Shown here in pieces: positions 1 through 7,781 of a stretch of 64,000 bases of DNA. The translations under genes were made by a program, and so were the position numbers. This stretch comes from CAXMST01 sp963793415. GTDB lineage: Bacteria; Actinomycetota; Thermoleophilia; Solirubrobacterales; 70-9. Numbering within the stretch: position 1 is the first letter of the stretch; each line of letters starts with the position of its first letter. The notes under the pieces were generated by a model. The model ran no database searches, was not told the origin of the DNA, and saw nothing but the letters and a program-made list of their open reading frames with translations. The stretch lies in the NCBI GenBank assembly GCA_963793415.1, contig CAWCAC010000002.1:930001-994000 (forward strand), given 5' to 3'.

Positions 1-417
1 AATCTTGGACCGCTTGTCGCAGCAGCCATCTGCGCGTGCCTGATCGCGGGCGCGACCACTGCTTCGGCGACCGCTCCGGTTGCCGGCGCGGCGAAGGTGA
101 CGAAGTTTAAGACTGTGATCACGCTGAAGGGCGAATACGCAAACGGCTCCCGGGCCGGCGGCAGGGTTCGTGGCGCTAACGACGGGGGGATTTGCCGGGG
201 TCCGCGGCCGATCAAGATCTTCGACGTGACCCGAAAGAACAACCACCAGCGGGTGGACCTGGTCAATTCCAGCGACGGAGGCTCCTACTACGTGAAGGCC
301 GAGTTCGAGTCCGGCAGGAAGTACCAGGCTGTCGCGCCGAAGTACAAGGTCAGCAAGACGCTCTTCGGCAAGGCGCTCTGCAAGCGGGGCATTTCGAAGA
401 CGCTCAAGGTCAAGTAG
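1..417 (+). CDS. Secreted hypothetical protein, 5' end cut by window edge
   Basis: The frame is open from the first base, so the start codon lies outside the window; 138 residues are visible. The first ~30 residues are a hydrophobic Ala-rich stretch ending in small residues, which looks like the end of a signal peptide. The mature part is lysine-rich and beta-prone, with two cysteines (in ICRGP and ALCKRG) that could form a disulfide. It resembles the protein at 40464-40874: both begin the mature region with TKFK and share the order 'Cys, basic segment, G-x-Y/F strand, Cys, S-x-x-V/L-K'. This looks like a small family of extracellular single-domain proteins. No enzymatic motif is visible. A methionine at 97 would remove the signal sequence and is unlikely to be the real start. 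Confidence 0.75.
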   Translation, partial: NLGPLVAAAICACLIAGATTASATAPVAGAAKVTKFKTVITLKGEYANGSRAGGRVRGANDGGICRGPRPIKIFDVTRKNNHQRVDLVNSSDGGSYYVKAEFESGRKYQAVAPKYKVSKTLFGKALCKRGISKTLKVK

Positions 418-443
418 TCGCGCCCGGCAACCAGGAGCAAGCG

Positions 444-977
444 ATGTTGAGCGGATTGATCGGTTACCTGCGCCGCCACCACGTCGGCCTGCTCGCTCTC
501 CTGGTCGCGATGGGTGGCTCCGCCTACGCTGCCGGCACCGTCAACAGCCGCGACGTCGTCGATGGGTCTTTGAAGACCCAGGACCTCAAGGACGGGACGG
601 TCCAGGGCCGCGACCTCGAGCCGAACTCCCTCAAGGGCGTCCATATCGATGAGAGCACGGTCACGGACCGCGTGGCCCAGGCGGCCGTGGTCGGCGGGAT
701 GGAGCCGCGGATGCTCGAGAACGACGGCTTCTCGTCGGTCGAGTATGTCTCGACCGGCACCTACAGGATGACCCTCGAGCAAAACGAGCCTCGCTGCAGC
801 TTCGGCACCAGCTTCATCGGTCTGAGGCCGGGCGACACCAGCGGCGGGGGCTCGATCGGGATCATCTATCGGCCCGATGGCTTCGACGTGATCGTCCAGG
901 ATCACTCAGGCAACCCGGTCGATCTCTTCCCGCCGGGTCCCGGCCCGCTCGGGTTCTCGGTCGTCTCGGCCTGCTGA
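444..977 (+). CDS. Secreted or membrane-anchored protein of the 'GGSAYAA' N-terminal family
   Basis: 177 residues. The ATG at 444 has a good Shine-Dalgarno (AGGAG at 433-437, 6-nt spacer), and the gene follows the previous one by 26 nt, so they may be co-transcribed. Residues ~10-32 form one hydrophobic helix (VGLLALLVAMGGSAYAA), then comes a polar repeat-like linker rich in D-G-S-L-K / D-G-T-V-x-G-R-D-L. This head is the same type as in the protein at 15189-15788 and is very common in Solirubrobacterales-like genomes. The C-terminal ~100 residues have Gly/Pro-rich beta character and two cysteines, one of them the last residue. The function is unknown; an exported surface protein is the best guess. 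Confidence 0.8.
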   Translation: MLSGLIGYLRRHHVGLLALLVAMGGSAYAAGTVNSRDVVDGSLKTQDLKDGTVQGRDLEPNSLKGVHIDESTVTDRVAQAAVVGGMEPRMLENDGFSSVEYVSTGTYRMTLEQNEPRCSFGTSFIGLRPGDTSGGGSIGIIYRPDGFDVIVQDHSGNPVDLFPPGPGPLGFSVVSAC

Positions 978-1006
978 GCGGAGACCGCCCGCTTCGAAGA
1001 CCGGGA

Positions 1007-1034
1007 CCGGCTGAGCCACCCCGGGCTCAGCCGG
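1007..1034. terminator. Bidirectional hairpin between convergent genes
   Basis: Perfect 11-bp inverted repeat: CCGGCTGAGCC (1007-1017), loop ACCCCG, GGCTCAGCCGG (1024-1034). It lies between the convergent ends at 977 and 1027, and the right arm contains the stop codon of the minus-strand lipoprotein gene. There is no U-tract, as is common for high-GC actinobacterial terminators. Confidence 0.6.
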
Positions 1035-1437
1035 CGGCGCAGGCCTCGACCTGGCCGCGCTCCTCGGCACTGATCGTGCCGGTGATGTTCTCGACGCTGA
1101 GCGATTCATCGGCGGGGTCGGTGGCGGCGACCGTGAAGGTCGTCTCGTCGAGCAGCGGGTCCTGACCTGGCTCGTTGACGGAGAGCAGGACAGCGGTCCC
1201 GGACCCGGCCATGACCGTGAAGGCCGAGCCGCTGCTGAGGCTGCCGGTCTCCGACCACCCTTCTTCGGTCAGGCAGGCGACGACCGGCTCGAGGCCGCCG
1301 CTCGGGTCGAAAGCGACCGAGGTCGCATCGCCCGACTCCTCGTCCCCGCAGGCGGACAGGGCGAGCGCGACGATCAGGCTGCTCAGGCCGGTGGCGGCGA
1401 TCCGTCCAAGGCGCCGTCGAATCTGGGGCTGGCTCAT
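1027..1437 (-). CDS. Putative lipoprotein
   Basis: 136 residues from the ATG at 1437 (MSQPQIRRRLG), preceded on the minus strand by GGGAGAGACGGG, which contains a usable Shine-Dalgarno. The N-terminus has an RRR patch, a hydrophobic core and a lipobox-like LSAC-G, so it is probably lipidated and held on the outer face of the membrane. The mature part is short and acidic, with a cysteine near each end (VVACLTEEG and VEACAAG) and no motif I recognise. A longer frame back to 1548 exists but puts the lipobox too far inside. A possible -10 box (TAGGTT, complement of 1496-1501) lies about 60 nt upstream. Confidence 0.75.
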   Translation of the reverse strand: MSQPQIRRRLGRIAATGLSSLIVALALSACGDEESGDATSVAFDPSGGLEPVVACLTEEGWSETGSLSSGSAFTVMAGSGTAVLLSVNEPGQDPLLDETTFTVAATDPADESLSVENITGTISAEERGQVEACAAG

Positions 1438-1576
1438 CCCGTCTCTCCCGAAGTTCGGTCGCGGTGGCGCCGCTGGCGGTCGCCCTTGCACGGACAACCT
1501 ACGGTGGTGAGCCCGCCCCCGCATCGGCTGTTTCCCGTTGGCCCGCACGGGCTCCCGCCGACCGGCCTGTCGGCGC

Positions 1577-1582
1577 TAGGGT
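1577..1582 (+). promoter_or_regulatory. -10 box TAGGGT of amine oxidase gene
   Basis: TAGGGT ends 7 nt before the GTG at 1590, so transcription should begin at or next to the start codon (leaderless mRNA). It is one of many examples of this arrangement in the window. Confidence 0.5.
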
Positions 1583-1589
1583 GGTCGAC

Positions 1590-3071
1590 GTGGTCGAAGC
1601 GAGCCTCTCCCGGCGGGAGCTCCTACGCCGCGGCGCTGCAGTGGGGGCCGTTGCGGCTCTCGCGCCGAGCGCCCTCGCCTGCGGTCGCGGGTCCGCTGCG
1701 GACGAGGGCCCGAAAGTCGTGATCGTCGGCGCCGGGCTGGCCGGGCTCAGTTGTGCCTTCCGCCTCCAGCAGAGGGGTCTCGGGTGCTCCGTCTACGAGG
1801 CCAACTCCACCCGGCTCGGGGGTCGCTGCTGGACGGCCCGGGACTTCGCCAACGGGCAGACGGCCGAGCACGGCGGCGAGTTCATCGATACGCGCCACCG
1901 GCGCATCCAGGCGCTGGCGAAGGGGTTCGAGCTCGAGCTCGACGACATCTACGGCAAGCGGATCGAGGGGACCAGCCGCCGCTGGATCAACGGCGCCCTG
2001 CGCGCGGCGCCGCGCAGCCGCCCGGCCTGGCGCGCCTTCGAGCGCGAGATCGCGCGAACGGCGCGGCGGATCGGTCGCTTCGACTACCGGAACCCGACGC
2101 CGGCGGCGCGGGCCCTGGACGAGATGACCGCCGCGGAGTGGATCTCCGATCACGTACCTGGCGGGGTCGGCGGCGTCGTCGGGGGCCTGATCGGCGTCTG
2201 GCTGGCGGGCGACTTCGGGCTCGATCCCGACAGACTCAGTGCAATCGCTCTGATTGCGGAGTTCGCCATCTCCACGCCCGGTGCCGACGAGCGCTTCGCG
2301 ATCCGCGGCGGCAACGATCAGCTCGTCAGCAGTCTCGCCGGCGCGCTCGAGGACGGGACGGTGCGGATGGACGCGCCGCTGGAGCGCCTCAGCAAGCGGT
2401 CCGACGGCACCTACGAGATGAGTTTCGGCGGCGTCGCGGAGGCGGTCCGCGCCGACCACGTCGTGCTCGCCCTGCCCTTCACGACCCTGCGGGACGTCGA
2501 TCTGAGTGGAGCCGGCTTCCCGCGCAAGCGGCTCCAGTGTATCGAGCAACTTGGAATGGGGACGAACGCCAAGGTGCTGATGCAGTTCGATCGGCGGCCA
2601 CCGAGCTACGGCAACTGGAACGGCTACCTGACCGCCGACGATCCCGCCCTGTTCACCTGGGACAGCACCCTCCGTCAGCGGGGCCGGAGCAGCATCGTCA
2701 CCAGCTTCCTCGGCGGTCGCTCGGGCGCCGCCGGGCTGCCCGCCCTCGCGGCGCATGCGCAGACCCCGAGGGCGGGGATCGAACGCAACCTGCGCAACCT
2801 GACCCGCGGGGGCGCGACTGGAATCGTGGGGCTGCGCGAAGGCTTCAACGGCACCGCATGGACGGACAAGTGGGTGCTCGACCCGTGGACCAAAGGCTCC
2901 TACGCCGCCTTCCTGCCCGGGCAGTACACGCGCTACTACGGCTACGCCGGTCGCTCCGAGGGCCGCGTCCGCTTTGCCGGCGAGCACACGCAGACCGACT
3001 TCCAGGGATACCTCGAGGGTGCAGTCCGATCGGGGGAGGCAGCAGCAGCCTCGATCGCCGCCGATGCCTGA
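1590..3071 (+). CDS. Flavin-dependent amine oxidase (monoamine oxidase family), Tat-exported
   Basis: 493 residues from the GTG at 1590. The N-terminus SRRELLRRGAAVGAVAAL is a twin-arginine signal followed by a Cys in a lipobox-like context (ALACG), suggesting a folded flavoprotein exported by Tat and perhaps lipid-anchored. VVIVGAGLAGLSC is the Rossmann GxGxxG for FAD, E-x(7)-GGR (YEANSTRLGGR) is the second FAD contact, and the C-terminal FAGEHTQTDFQGYLEGAVRSG is the family's FAD-binding tail. These features fit flavin monoamine oxidases, which oxidise primary or secondary amines to imines with H2O2 release. The substrate cannot be read from the sequence. The start is set by the TAGGGT -10 box and by keeping the Tat motif near the N-terminus. 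Confidence 0.88.
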   Translation: MVEASLSRRELLRRGAAVGAVAALAPSALACGRGSAADEGPKVVIVGAGLAGLSCAFRLQQRGLGCSVYEANSTRLGGRCWTARDFANGQTAEHGGEFIDTRHRRIQALAKGFELELDDIYGKRIEGTSRRWINGALRAAPRSRPAWRAFEREIARTARRIGRFDYRNPTPAARALDEMTAAEWISDHVPGGVGGVVGGLIGVWLAGDFGLDPDRLSAIALIAEFAISTPGADERFAIRGGNDQLVSSLAGALEDGTVRMDAPLERLSKRSDGTYEMSFGGVAEAVRADHVVLALPFTTLRDVDLSGAGFPRKRLQCIEQLGMGTNAKVLMQFDRRPPSYGNWNGYLTADDPALFTWDSTLRQRGRSSIVTSFLGGRSGAAGLPALAAHAQTPRAGIERNLRNLTRGGATGIVGLREGFNGTAWTDKWVLDPWTKGSYAAFLPGQYTRYYGYAGRSEGRVRFAGEHTQTDFQGYLEGAVRSGEAAAASIAADA

Positions 3072-3110
3072 GCGAACGGATCCTTGTCCGGATCGGGCAC
3101 TCTCTCCGGC

Positions 3111-3845
3111 GTGATCGACTTCGACGAAGCCCTTCAGGTCCGGCTCGCTTCGAACCTGGGCGCGCACGACCGGCGCCGACTGCCGCTGGAGGGTCGCCGC
3201 CACGCGGCCGTGGCGCTGGTTGTCGTCGACAGCGATCGCGAGCGCCACGACCGCGATCCGGTCGAGCCCGGCGCGATCGACATGAGCGGCGTTCCCGGCG
3301 AAGCCAGGGACGCGAGCGGCCGGGCCCTGGACGGGCGCATGGTTGGGGTCGCGGGCGGCGCCTCGTTCCTGCTCTGCCGCCGCCCGGCCGGGATGAGGCG
3401 TCACCCGGGCCAGTGGGCGCTGCCGGGCGGCCGGCTCGACGAGGGGGAGGCGCCGCTCGAGGCCGCCTTGCGCGAACTTTCCGAAGAGCTCGGGCTCGTG
3501 CTCGGCCCCAAGAGCGTGATCGGATGGCTCGACGACTACGCCACCCGTTCGGGCTTCGTGATCAGCCCCGTCGTCCTCTGGGGCGGCGGCGCCGCGGAGC
3601 TCGATCCGGATCCGGCCGAGGTGTTCGCCGTCTACCGGATCGGGCTCCATGCCCTGCGCAACAGCGATCCCCGGCTGGTTCCGATCCCGGAGAGCTCGCG
3701 GCCGGTCCTGCAGATGCCGCTCGGCAACGACCTGATCCATGCCCCGACCGGCGCGATCCTCTACCAGTTCCGCCAGGTCGGGTTGCTCGGCCGGCGCGGC
3801 GAGCCGCTCGACGGTTTCGAGGAGCCCGTCTTCGCCTGGCGATGA
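3111..3845 (+). CDS. Nudix hydrolase, CoA-pyrophosphatase-like
   Basis: 244 residues from the GTG at 3111; a TTG at 3084 would add nine residues. The full Nudix box is present as G-RLDEG-E-APLEAAL-RELSEELGL, giving the Mg2+-binding REUXEEXGU helix. It is preceded by LLCRRPAGMRRHPGQWALPGG, which resembles the signature of CoA diphosphatases (LLTxRS...R..PG...PGG). A role in cleaving CoA or another nucleoside diphosphate derivative is therefore likely, though the substrate is inferred. It follows the amine oxidase by 39 nt on the same strand. A weak -10 (CACTCT, 3098-3103) ends 7 nt before the GTG, so it may also have its own leaderless transcript. Confidence 0.85.
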   Translation: MIDFDEALQVRLASNLGAHDRRRLPLEGRRHAAVALVVVDSDRERHDRDPVEPGAIDMSGVPGEARDASGRALDGRMVGVAGGASFLLCRRPAGMRRHPGQWALPGGRLDEGEAPLEAALRELSEELGLVLGPKSVIGWLDDYATRSGFVISPVVLWGGGAAELDPDPAEVFAVYRIGLHALRNSDPRLVPIPESSRPVLQMPLGNDLIHAPTGAILYQFRQVGLLGRRGEPLDGFEEPVFAWR

Positions 3846-3988
3846 CCAGTGATCGTCGAAGGCGTTCTGCGCGGCGGGGGACTGGAACTACGCATCGGCG
3901 CTCGGTGCGTCACCCGGATGCGCGGGTTCGCGGGGGCGAGTGAACTCCGCGCTGCAATTCGAGACGGGAAGACCGCAAGGGAGCAGAG

Positions 3989-4213
3989 ATGAAGACGAAC
4001 ATGGGAAATGTCGACCGCGGGGTGCGCGCGTTCCTCGTCGCGCCGGTGCTGATCGTCCTCGCGTTCGCGGTGTTCGGCGCCGGCAGCGTCGCCGGCGTGA
4101 TCGCGCTGCTCGTCGCTGCTGTGATGCTGCTCACGTCCGCCGTGGGCAGCTGCCCGCTGTACAGCCTGATCGGCGTCTCGACCTGCCCGAGCGCCGCACC
4201 GGCGCCCCGCTGA
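3989..4213 (+). CDS. Small inner-membrane protein, DUF2892 family
   Basis: 74 residues with two adjacent transmembrane helices (AFLVAPVLIVLAFAVFG and IALLVAAVMLLTSAVG), then a short tail with two cysteines (SCPLYSLIGVSTCP). The opening MKTNMGNVDRGVRA and the GSCPLYxLxGxSTC tail match DUF2892 (YgaP-type membrane domain), usually found alone or fused to rhodanese domains. No rhodanese gene is adjacent. The ATG at 3989 has a GGGAGCAGAG ribosome-binding stretch just upstream. The 143 nt before it hold no gene I can support. Confidence 0.8.
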   Translation: MKTNMGNVDRGVRAFLVAPVLIVLAFAVFGAGSVAGVIALLVAAVMLLTSAVGSCPLYSLIGVSTCPSAAPAPR

Positions 4214-4225
4214 GGTCGCGGTCAG

Positions 4226-4840
4226 CTAGCGGCCGTCGGCGGCCGTTGCGACGAGAGCCGCCATTAGCCCGACGGCCTCGTCCTCGTCGAGCCCCTGCTC
4301 GACTGCGAGTGAGCGCCAGGTACCGAACCCGAACGCGTGTCCGATCGCGGCGCCGACGCGCTTGCGAGCGCGCCCTCGCTCCGGCCGGCCCTTGATCACG
4401 ACCGACCGCGCGGCCTCCAGGTAGGCCTCGAGCTGGGCGACGGCCTTGCCGACGGCGGGCACGCGGTCGGCGTCGCGCCCGGTGCTCTCGAGCATCTGCC
4501 GGGTCTCGGAGTAGAAGTCGTAGAGCTCACGCAGCGCGACCCGAAGGCGCTCATCGGGGTCGTCGACGGCGGCCCACTGCCCGGGGTCGGGGGGAGGGTG
4601 GAGCGAGTTGTAGTGCGAGGTGCAGGCTTCGTAGATCGCGTCCTCGTCCGGGAAGTGGCGATAGACGGTCGCCCGTTGCACGCCGGCCTCGCGGGCGATC
4701 CCGCTCACCGTCGTCTTCGCCGGGCCGATCGTGGCGTGCAGCTTCACGGCCGCCTTGGTGATCCGCTGCCGGGTCTCGGCCTCCTGCTCGGCGCGGCGGC
4801 GCTTCCGGTAACGACGGGTGCTCTCAAGTTCGTTAGCCAT
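4226..4840 (-). CDS. TetR-family transcriptional regulator
   Basis: 204 residues. Residues ~20-70 form the TetR N-terminal helix-turn-helix domain: ITKAAVKLHATIG, then TTVSGIAREAGV, then RATVYRHFPDEDAIYEA. The rest is the helical ligand-binding/dimer domain. It is divergent from the cupin gene at 4926 across an 85-bp interval holding a strong promoter and a repeated 12-mer, so the cupin gene is its obvious target. The short basic N-terminus (RRYRKRRRAEQEAETRQ) is typical. The ligand cannot be deduced. Confidence 0.9.
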   Translation of the reverse strand: MANELESTRRYRKRRRAEQEAETRQRITKAAVKLHATIGPAKTTVSGIAREAGVQRATVYRHFPDEDAIYEACTSHYNSLHPPPDPGQWAAVDDPDERLRVALRELYDFYSETRQMLESTGRDADRVPAVGKAVAQLEAYLEAARSVVIKGRPERGRARKRVGAAIGHAFGFGTWRSLAVEQGLDEDEAVGLMAALVATAADGR

Positions 4841-4842
4841 TG

Positions 4843-4910
4843 GTGTTCAAGCAATCTTGACAGATCCGGTGGACCCGTGATACTTTCGCAAGACAGTAGT
4901 GTTCAATCAA
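4843..4910 (+). promoter_or_regulatory. Paired 12-bp direct repeats flanking the cupin promoter (candidate TetR operator)
   Basis: GTGTTCAAGCAA (4843-4854) and GTGTTCAATCAA (4899-4910) differ by one base and are 56 bp apart. The first abuts the -35, the second lies just after the predicted start site. The first is also half of a TCAAG-N4-CTTGA inverted repeat (4847-4860). This bracketing suits repression by the divergently encoded TetR protein. Confidence 0.5.
4857..4884 (+). promoter_or_regulatory. Sigma70-type promoter of cupin gene
   Basis: Consensus -35 TTGACA (4857-4862), 16-bp spacer, -10 GATACT (4879-4884). The expected start is near 4891. This is the best -35/-10 pair in the window and is followed by a consensus AGGAGG ribosome-binding site at 4913-4918. 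Confidence 0.7.
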
Positions 4911-4925
4911 CTAGGAGGAAGCATC

Positions 4926-5477
4926 ATGAAGGCACTGGTCGAGAAGGAGAGGACCCGCTTCGACGCGAGCCAGGGTCCGCGGATCATCGGCCCCGGCGAA
5001 GGCAAGGCCGTCGATCTCGGTTCGGTCGGCGTCCGGTTCCTGGCCTGGACCGAGGAGACCGGTGGCGGCTTCTCGTTCGTCGAGCATCCGATCCCGCCGA
5101 AGTCGCTGGTCGCGCCGATGCACATCCACGAGCGCGAGGACGAGTACAGCTTCGTGCTCGAGGGCCGGATGGGGGCGAAGCTCGGCGACGACGTCGTCTA
5201 TGCGGAGGTTGGCGACTTCGTGTTCAAGCCGCGCAACCAGTGGCATACCTTCTGGAACGCGGGCGACGAGCCGTGCCGGATCCTCGAGATCATCGCTCCA
5301 GGGGGCTTCGAGCACTTCTTCGATGAGGTCGCGACGGCGATGGCCGGCGGCTTCGACCCGGAGAAGCTGGAGCAGCTCGGCGCCGCCTACGGGCACTACT
5401 TCAAGCCCGAGACCGTCGCCGAGCTCTGCGCCGAGCACGGGCTCACGCACCCGATGCTGGAGATGCTCGGGGACTGA
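4926..5477 (+). CDS. Cupin-domain protein
   Basis: 183 residues; the ATG at 4926 is fixed by AGGAGG at 4913-4918 with a 7-nt spacer. One cupin barrel: motif 1 is MHIHEREDEYSFVLEG (H-x-H-x4-E-x-G type) and motif 2 is GDFVFKPRNQWHTFWN, supplying the usual two His, one Glu and a third His for a metal. The tail (residues ~120-183) is helical and resembles the quercetinase-like/DUF-cupin proteins often paired with regulators. It stands under a strong, probably TetR-repressed promoter, suggesting an inducible small-molecule dioxygenase, isomerase or sensor. The substrate is unknown. Confidence 0.82.
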   Translation: MKALVEKERTRFDASQGPRIIGPGEGKAVDLGSVGVRFLAWTEETGGGFSFVEHPIPPKSLVAPMHIHEREDEYSFVLEGRMGAKLGDDVVYAEVGDFVFKPRNQWHTFWNAGDEPCRILEIIAPGGFEHFFDEVATAMAGGFDPEKLEQLGAAYGHYFKPETVAELCAEHGLTHPMLEMLGD

Positions 5478-5494
5478 GCCCGGCGGACGTCGCG

Positions 5495-5527
5495 CCAGGC
5501 GTCCGGCGGGAGCCGCCGGGCGCCTGG
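5495..5527. terminator. Strong bidirectional hairpin between convergent genes
   Basis: 15-bp stem (5495-5509 with 5513-5527) with a single G-U-type mismatch and a 3-nt GAG loop. It sits between the cupin gene (ending at 5477) and the hydrolase (ending at 5538). Confidence 0.6.
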
Positions 5528-5537
5528 ATGTCGACTC

Positions 5538-7532
5538 CTACCGCTTCTTCTTCGGGTTGACGACCCGGACCTTGCAGCTCTCGACCGTCCTGTTGCCAAG
5601 CGCGTCGACGGCCTTGGCATCGATCCGCTGACGGCCCTTGCTGGAGGTGTCGATCCTCTGCTTTCCGCTCGGGTCTTCGCTGAGCCCGACGCCCTGGTCG
5701 GAGGCCTCGATTCGCGCGAAGGCCTTCTTGCCGACCTTCACCTTCTTCGGGCACTTCACCTTCACCTTCGGCGCCGTTCGATCGACCGTGACCGGATCGG
5801 AAGCCTCCGACCACGGGGTCGTGGCGACGTACTCGTCGCGGACCGCGTCGGCCGGAATCGTCGTATTCGAGCGGACCCTGTAGACCCACTCTCCGTCCGT
5901 CTCGCGTGGATCCTTGAACCGGAACCGCGTGGTCAGCCGCGCCGCCGCCTCGGGTACCGCGGCCCAGGTGGCGCCACCGTCGCCTGAGCGCTGCAGCTCG
6001 AAGCTCCGCAGCGGAGCCTCGGTGCCAAGCCAGGTGAGCGCGAAGACGCCTTTGTTCTGGGCCTTGTTGGCAGCGAACTCGGGAGCCGTCGGCCGCAGCG
6101 TCGGGACCTCCCTGTGCATCTGCACGAGCTGCGGCACGTCCTGGGCGAGGATGAATCCCTGCTCGGCGAGCGACTGGGCCTCTGCCTCGACCTGGGAGAC
6201 GTAGTCGGACCAGTCGTCGTAGCGGCTCAGCAGCACCTCGTCGGGCAGGTCCTCGGTCGAGCCGAGCAGCCGGCAGAAGGCCGAGAAGACTCCGCCGCCG
6301 GGGCCGGTCGCGTTGATTCCGGTATTGAGCCTCGCCGGCACCGTCATCTCCGGCAGCCGGATGCCGCCCTGGGCGAGCCCGAGCTCGTCGCGGACGAGCT
6401 GGTCGGTCGCGGCCGGGTCGGCGTTCGGGTCGTACTCGCCGCGCGGCGCAATCGGTGGCGCATAGCCGCCGTTCGCCCATCTGACGAGGTGCGCGTATGC
6501 CGAGTTGACCACGAATGGCCACTGGACCCGGGAGAGCGGATAGCGCTCACACGAGGCCGAGAGGGTGAGGCCGAGATCGCGCTCGATCGGGCCCTGGAAG
6601 GTGTCGAATGCCATCCGCGGCAGATGCGAGCCGCCGGCCACCTCCCACTGGCGGTAGTTGGCTGCGTCGGGGGCCGTGCGGGGGATCCGGTTCTCGGTCT
6701 CGCTGAGGACGCGGATCATCGGCTCCGGGCGATCGTCGCGGATCGTCCCGGAGGCGACGGTGAGCAGGAACGCGTCGACGATCTCGTGGATCGGCTGTAT
6801 CCGGTTGTAGTAGGTGTTGAGCCGGCCGCCGGACTGCGACTCGCCGGTCGCGATCACCGTCTTGGGAGCGGCGAGCGGGCCGAGCGGGTCGGCGCCGTCG
6901 CCGCCGTCGAGCAGCGCCTTGATCCCGGCCGCGTAGATGTCGTAGGAGAGCGCGTCGTCGGTGAATGTCTCGGCGCCGCCCCCGTCGCGGGCGCTGACGT
7001 CGAGGTCGCCATAGCGGGCCGCGTCCCAACTGCGGAGGAAGTTGACGCCGACGCGCTGCGATGAGATCGCAACGTAGGCGTAGCCGTTGCGGAGCAGGTA
7101 GGCGGGATCGCCGAACCAGTTCGCCTCGAGGTCGAACTGCGCGGTCACGTTCTGCCACTCGACGACGACGGTCCCGTTGAAGTCGGCGGGATCGGCGGGA
7201 CGGCGCACGATCATCCGCGTCCGGTAGGGGTACTTGCCGTCGCCGGCGGGACCGCCGGTCGTGATCCTGGTGGCGTCGACGTTCAACGGCGTGTCGCTCG
7301 GCGGGACGTCGTAGCTGAAGGCGTCGCCGGCGTACTCGAACTCCTGCTCGACGTAGCCGTAGGCGCCGAGCGGCTCCTCGGTCGCGGCCCATGGGGTCGA
7401 GTCGACGGTGACCGGCACGGGGCCGGTCACGGTAGGCGTCTCGACGTCCCCGAGCGCGCCCTGCGCGGGGGCGACCCCGATCAGCAACAGGGCAGCGACT
7501 CCGGCGAGCAGCGCGGCAAACGTGGTTCTCAA
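5538..7532 (-). CDS. Secreted alpha/beta-hydrolase-domain protein
   Basis: 664 residues from a TTG at 7532 chosen because AAAGGAG lies 5 nt upstream on the minus strand and the next residues (RTTFAALLAGVAALLLIGVAPAQGA) form a clean Sec signal peptide. The body matches the large actinobacterial 'alpha/beta hydrolase domain-containing' family: TRMIVRRPADPADFNGTVVVEW near the start, a nucleophile elbow GESQSGG (Ser near residue 230) and GGSHLPRMAF, which probably holds the catalytic His. A C-terminal region (from about residue 540) looks like Ig/fibronectin-type beta domains, ending in a Lys-rich tail. It is probably an extracellular esterase or amidase. Substrate unknown. Confidence 0.82.
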   Translation of the reverse strand: MRTTFAALLAGVAALLLIGVAPAQGALGDVETPTVTGPVPVTVDSTPWAATEEPLGAYGYVEQEFEYAGDAFSYDVPPSDTPLNVDATRITTGGPAGDGKYPYRTRMIVRRPADPADFNGTVVVEWQNVTAQFDLEANWFGDPAYLLRNGYAYVAISSQRVGVNFLRSWDAARYGDLDVSARDGGGAETFTDDALSYDIYAAGIKALLDGGDGADPLGPLAAPKTVIATGESQSGGRLNTYYNRIQPIHEIVDAFLLTVASGTIRDDRPEPMIRVLSETENRIPRTAPDAANYRQWEVAGGSHLPRMAFDTFQGPIERDLGLTLSASCERYPLSRVQWPFVVNSAYAHLVRWANGGYAPPIAPRGEYDPNADPAATDQLVRDELGLAQGGIRLPEMTVPARLNTGINATGPGGGVFSAFCRLLGSTEDLPDEVLLSRYDDWSDYVSQVEAEAQSLAEQGFILAQDVPQLVQMHREVPTLRPTAPEFAANKAQNKGVFALTWLGTEAPLRSFELQRSGDGGATWAAVPEAAARLTTRFRFKDPRETDGEWVYRVRSNTTIPADAVRDEYVATTPWSEASDPVTVDRTAPKVKVKCPKKVKVGKKAFARIEASDQGVGLSEDPSGKQRIDTSSKGRQRIDAKAVDALGNRTVESCKVRVVNPKKKR

Positions 7533-7781
7533 GGTCTCTCCTTTTCTTGCGACGCGCCTCACATGCCGGACCACCCAGCGGAAACATTCCAGCGGACCCG
7601 TCGCAATCCCAGCTGGGAGTAAATCACGACTGGCCACCCGGCCAGTGCTCGCGCCCTCCTGCGCGCGCCGAGCGCCGGCCGGCCCTGGACCGGGCCCGCC
7701 GCGCTGCTTGGATAGCCTGCGGGTCAGGGACCCAGGCAGTCAGTTGAGAAGCCACGCGACCCGCACGAGGAGTGGAGCCAT

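Noticed and set aside
1623..3740. Very long minus-strand open frame opposite the amine oxidase and Nudix genes
   Set aside because: It reads as Arg/Ala/Pro-rich low-complexity protein without motifs, whereas the opposite strand encodes clear FAD and Nudix motifs. It is a typical antisense shadow in high-GC DNA.
3918..3930. TCACCC followed by GGATG between Nudix and DUF2892 genes
   Set aside because: Arms are adjacent without the 5-bp spacer and no promoter lies at the proper distance.
7533..7781. Possible gene in the 249-bp interval between the hydrolase and the aldehyde dehydrogenase
   Set aside because: Short frames here have Pro/Arg-rich composition and no ribosome-binding site; the interval holds promoters only.
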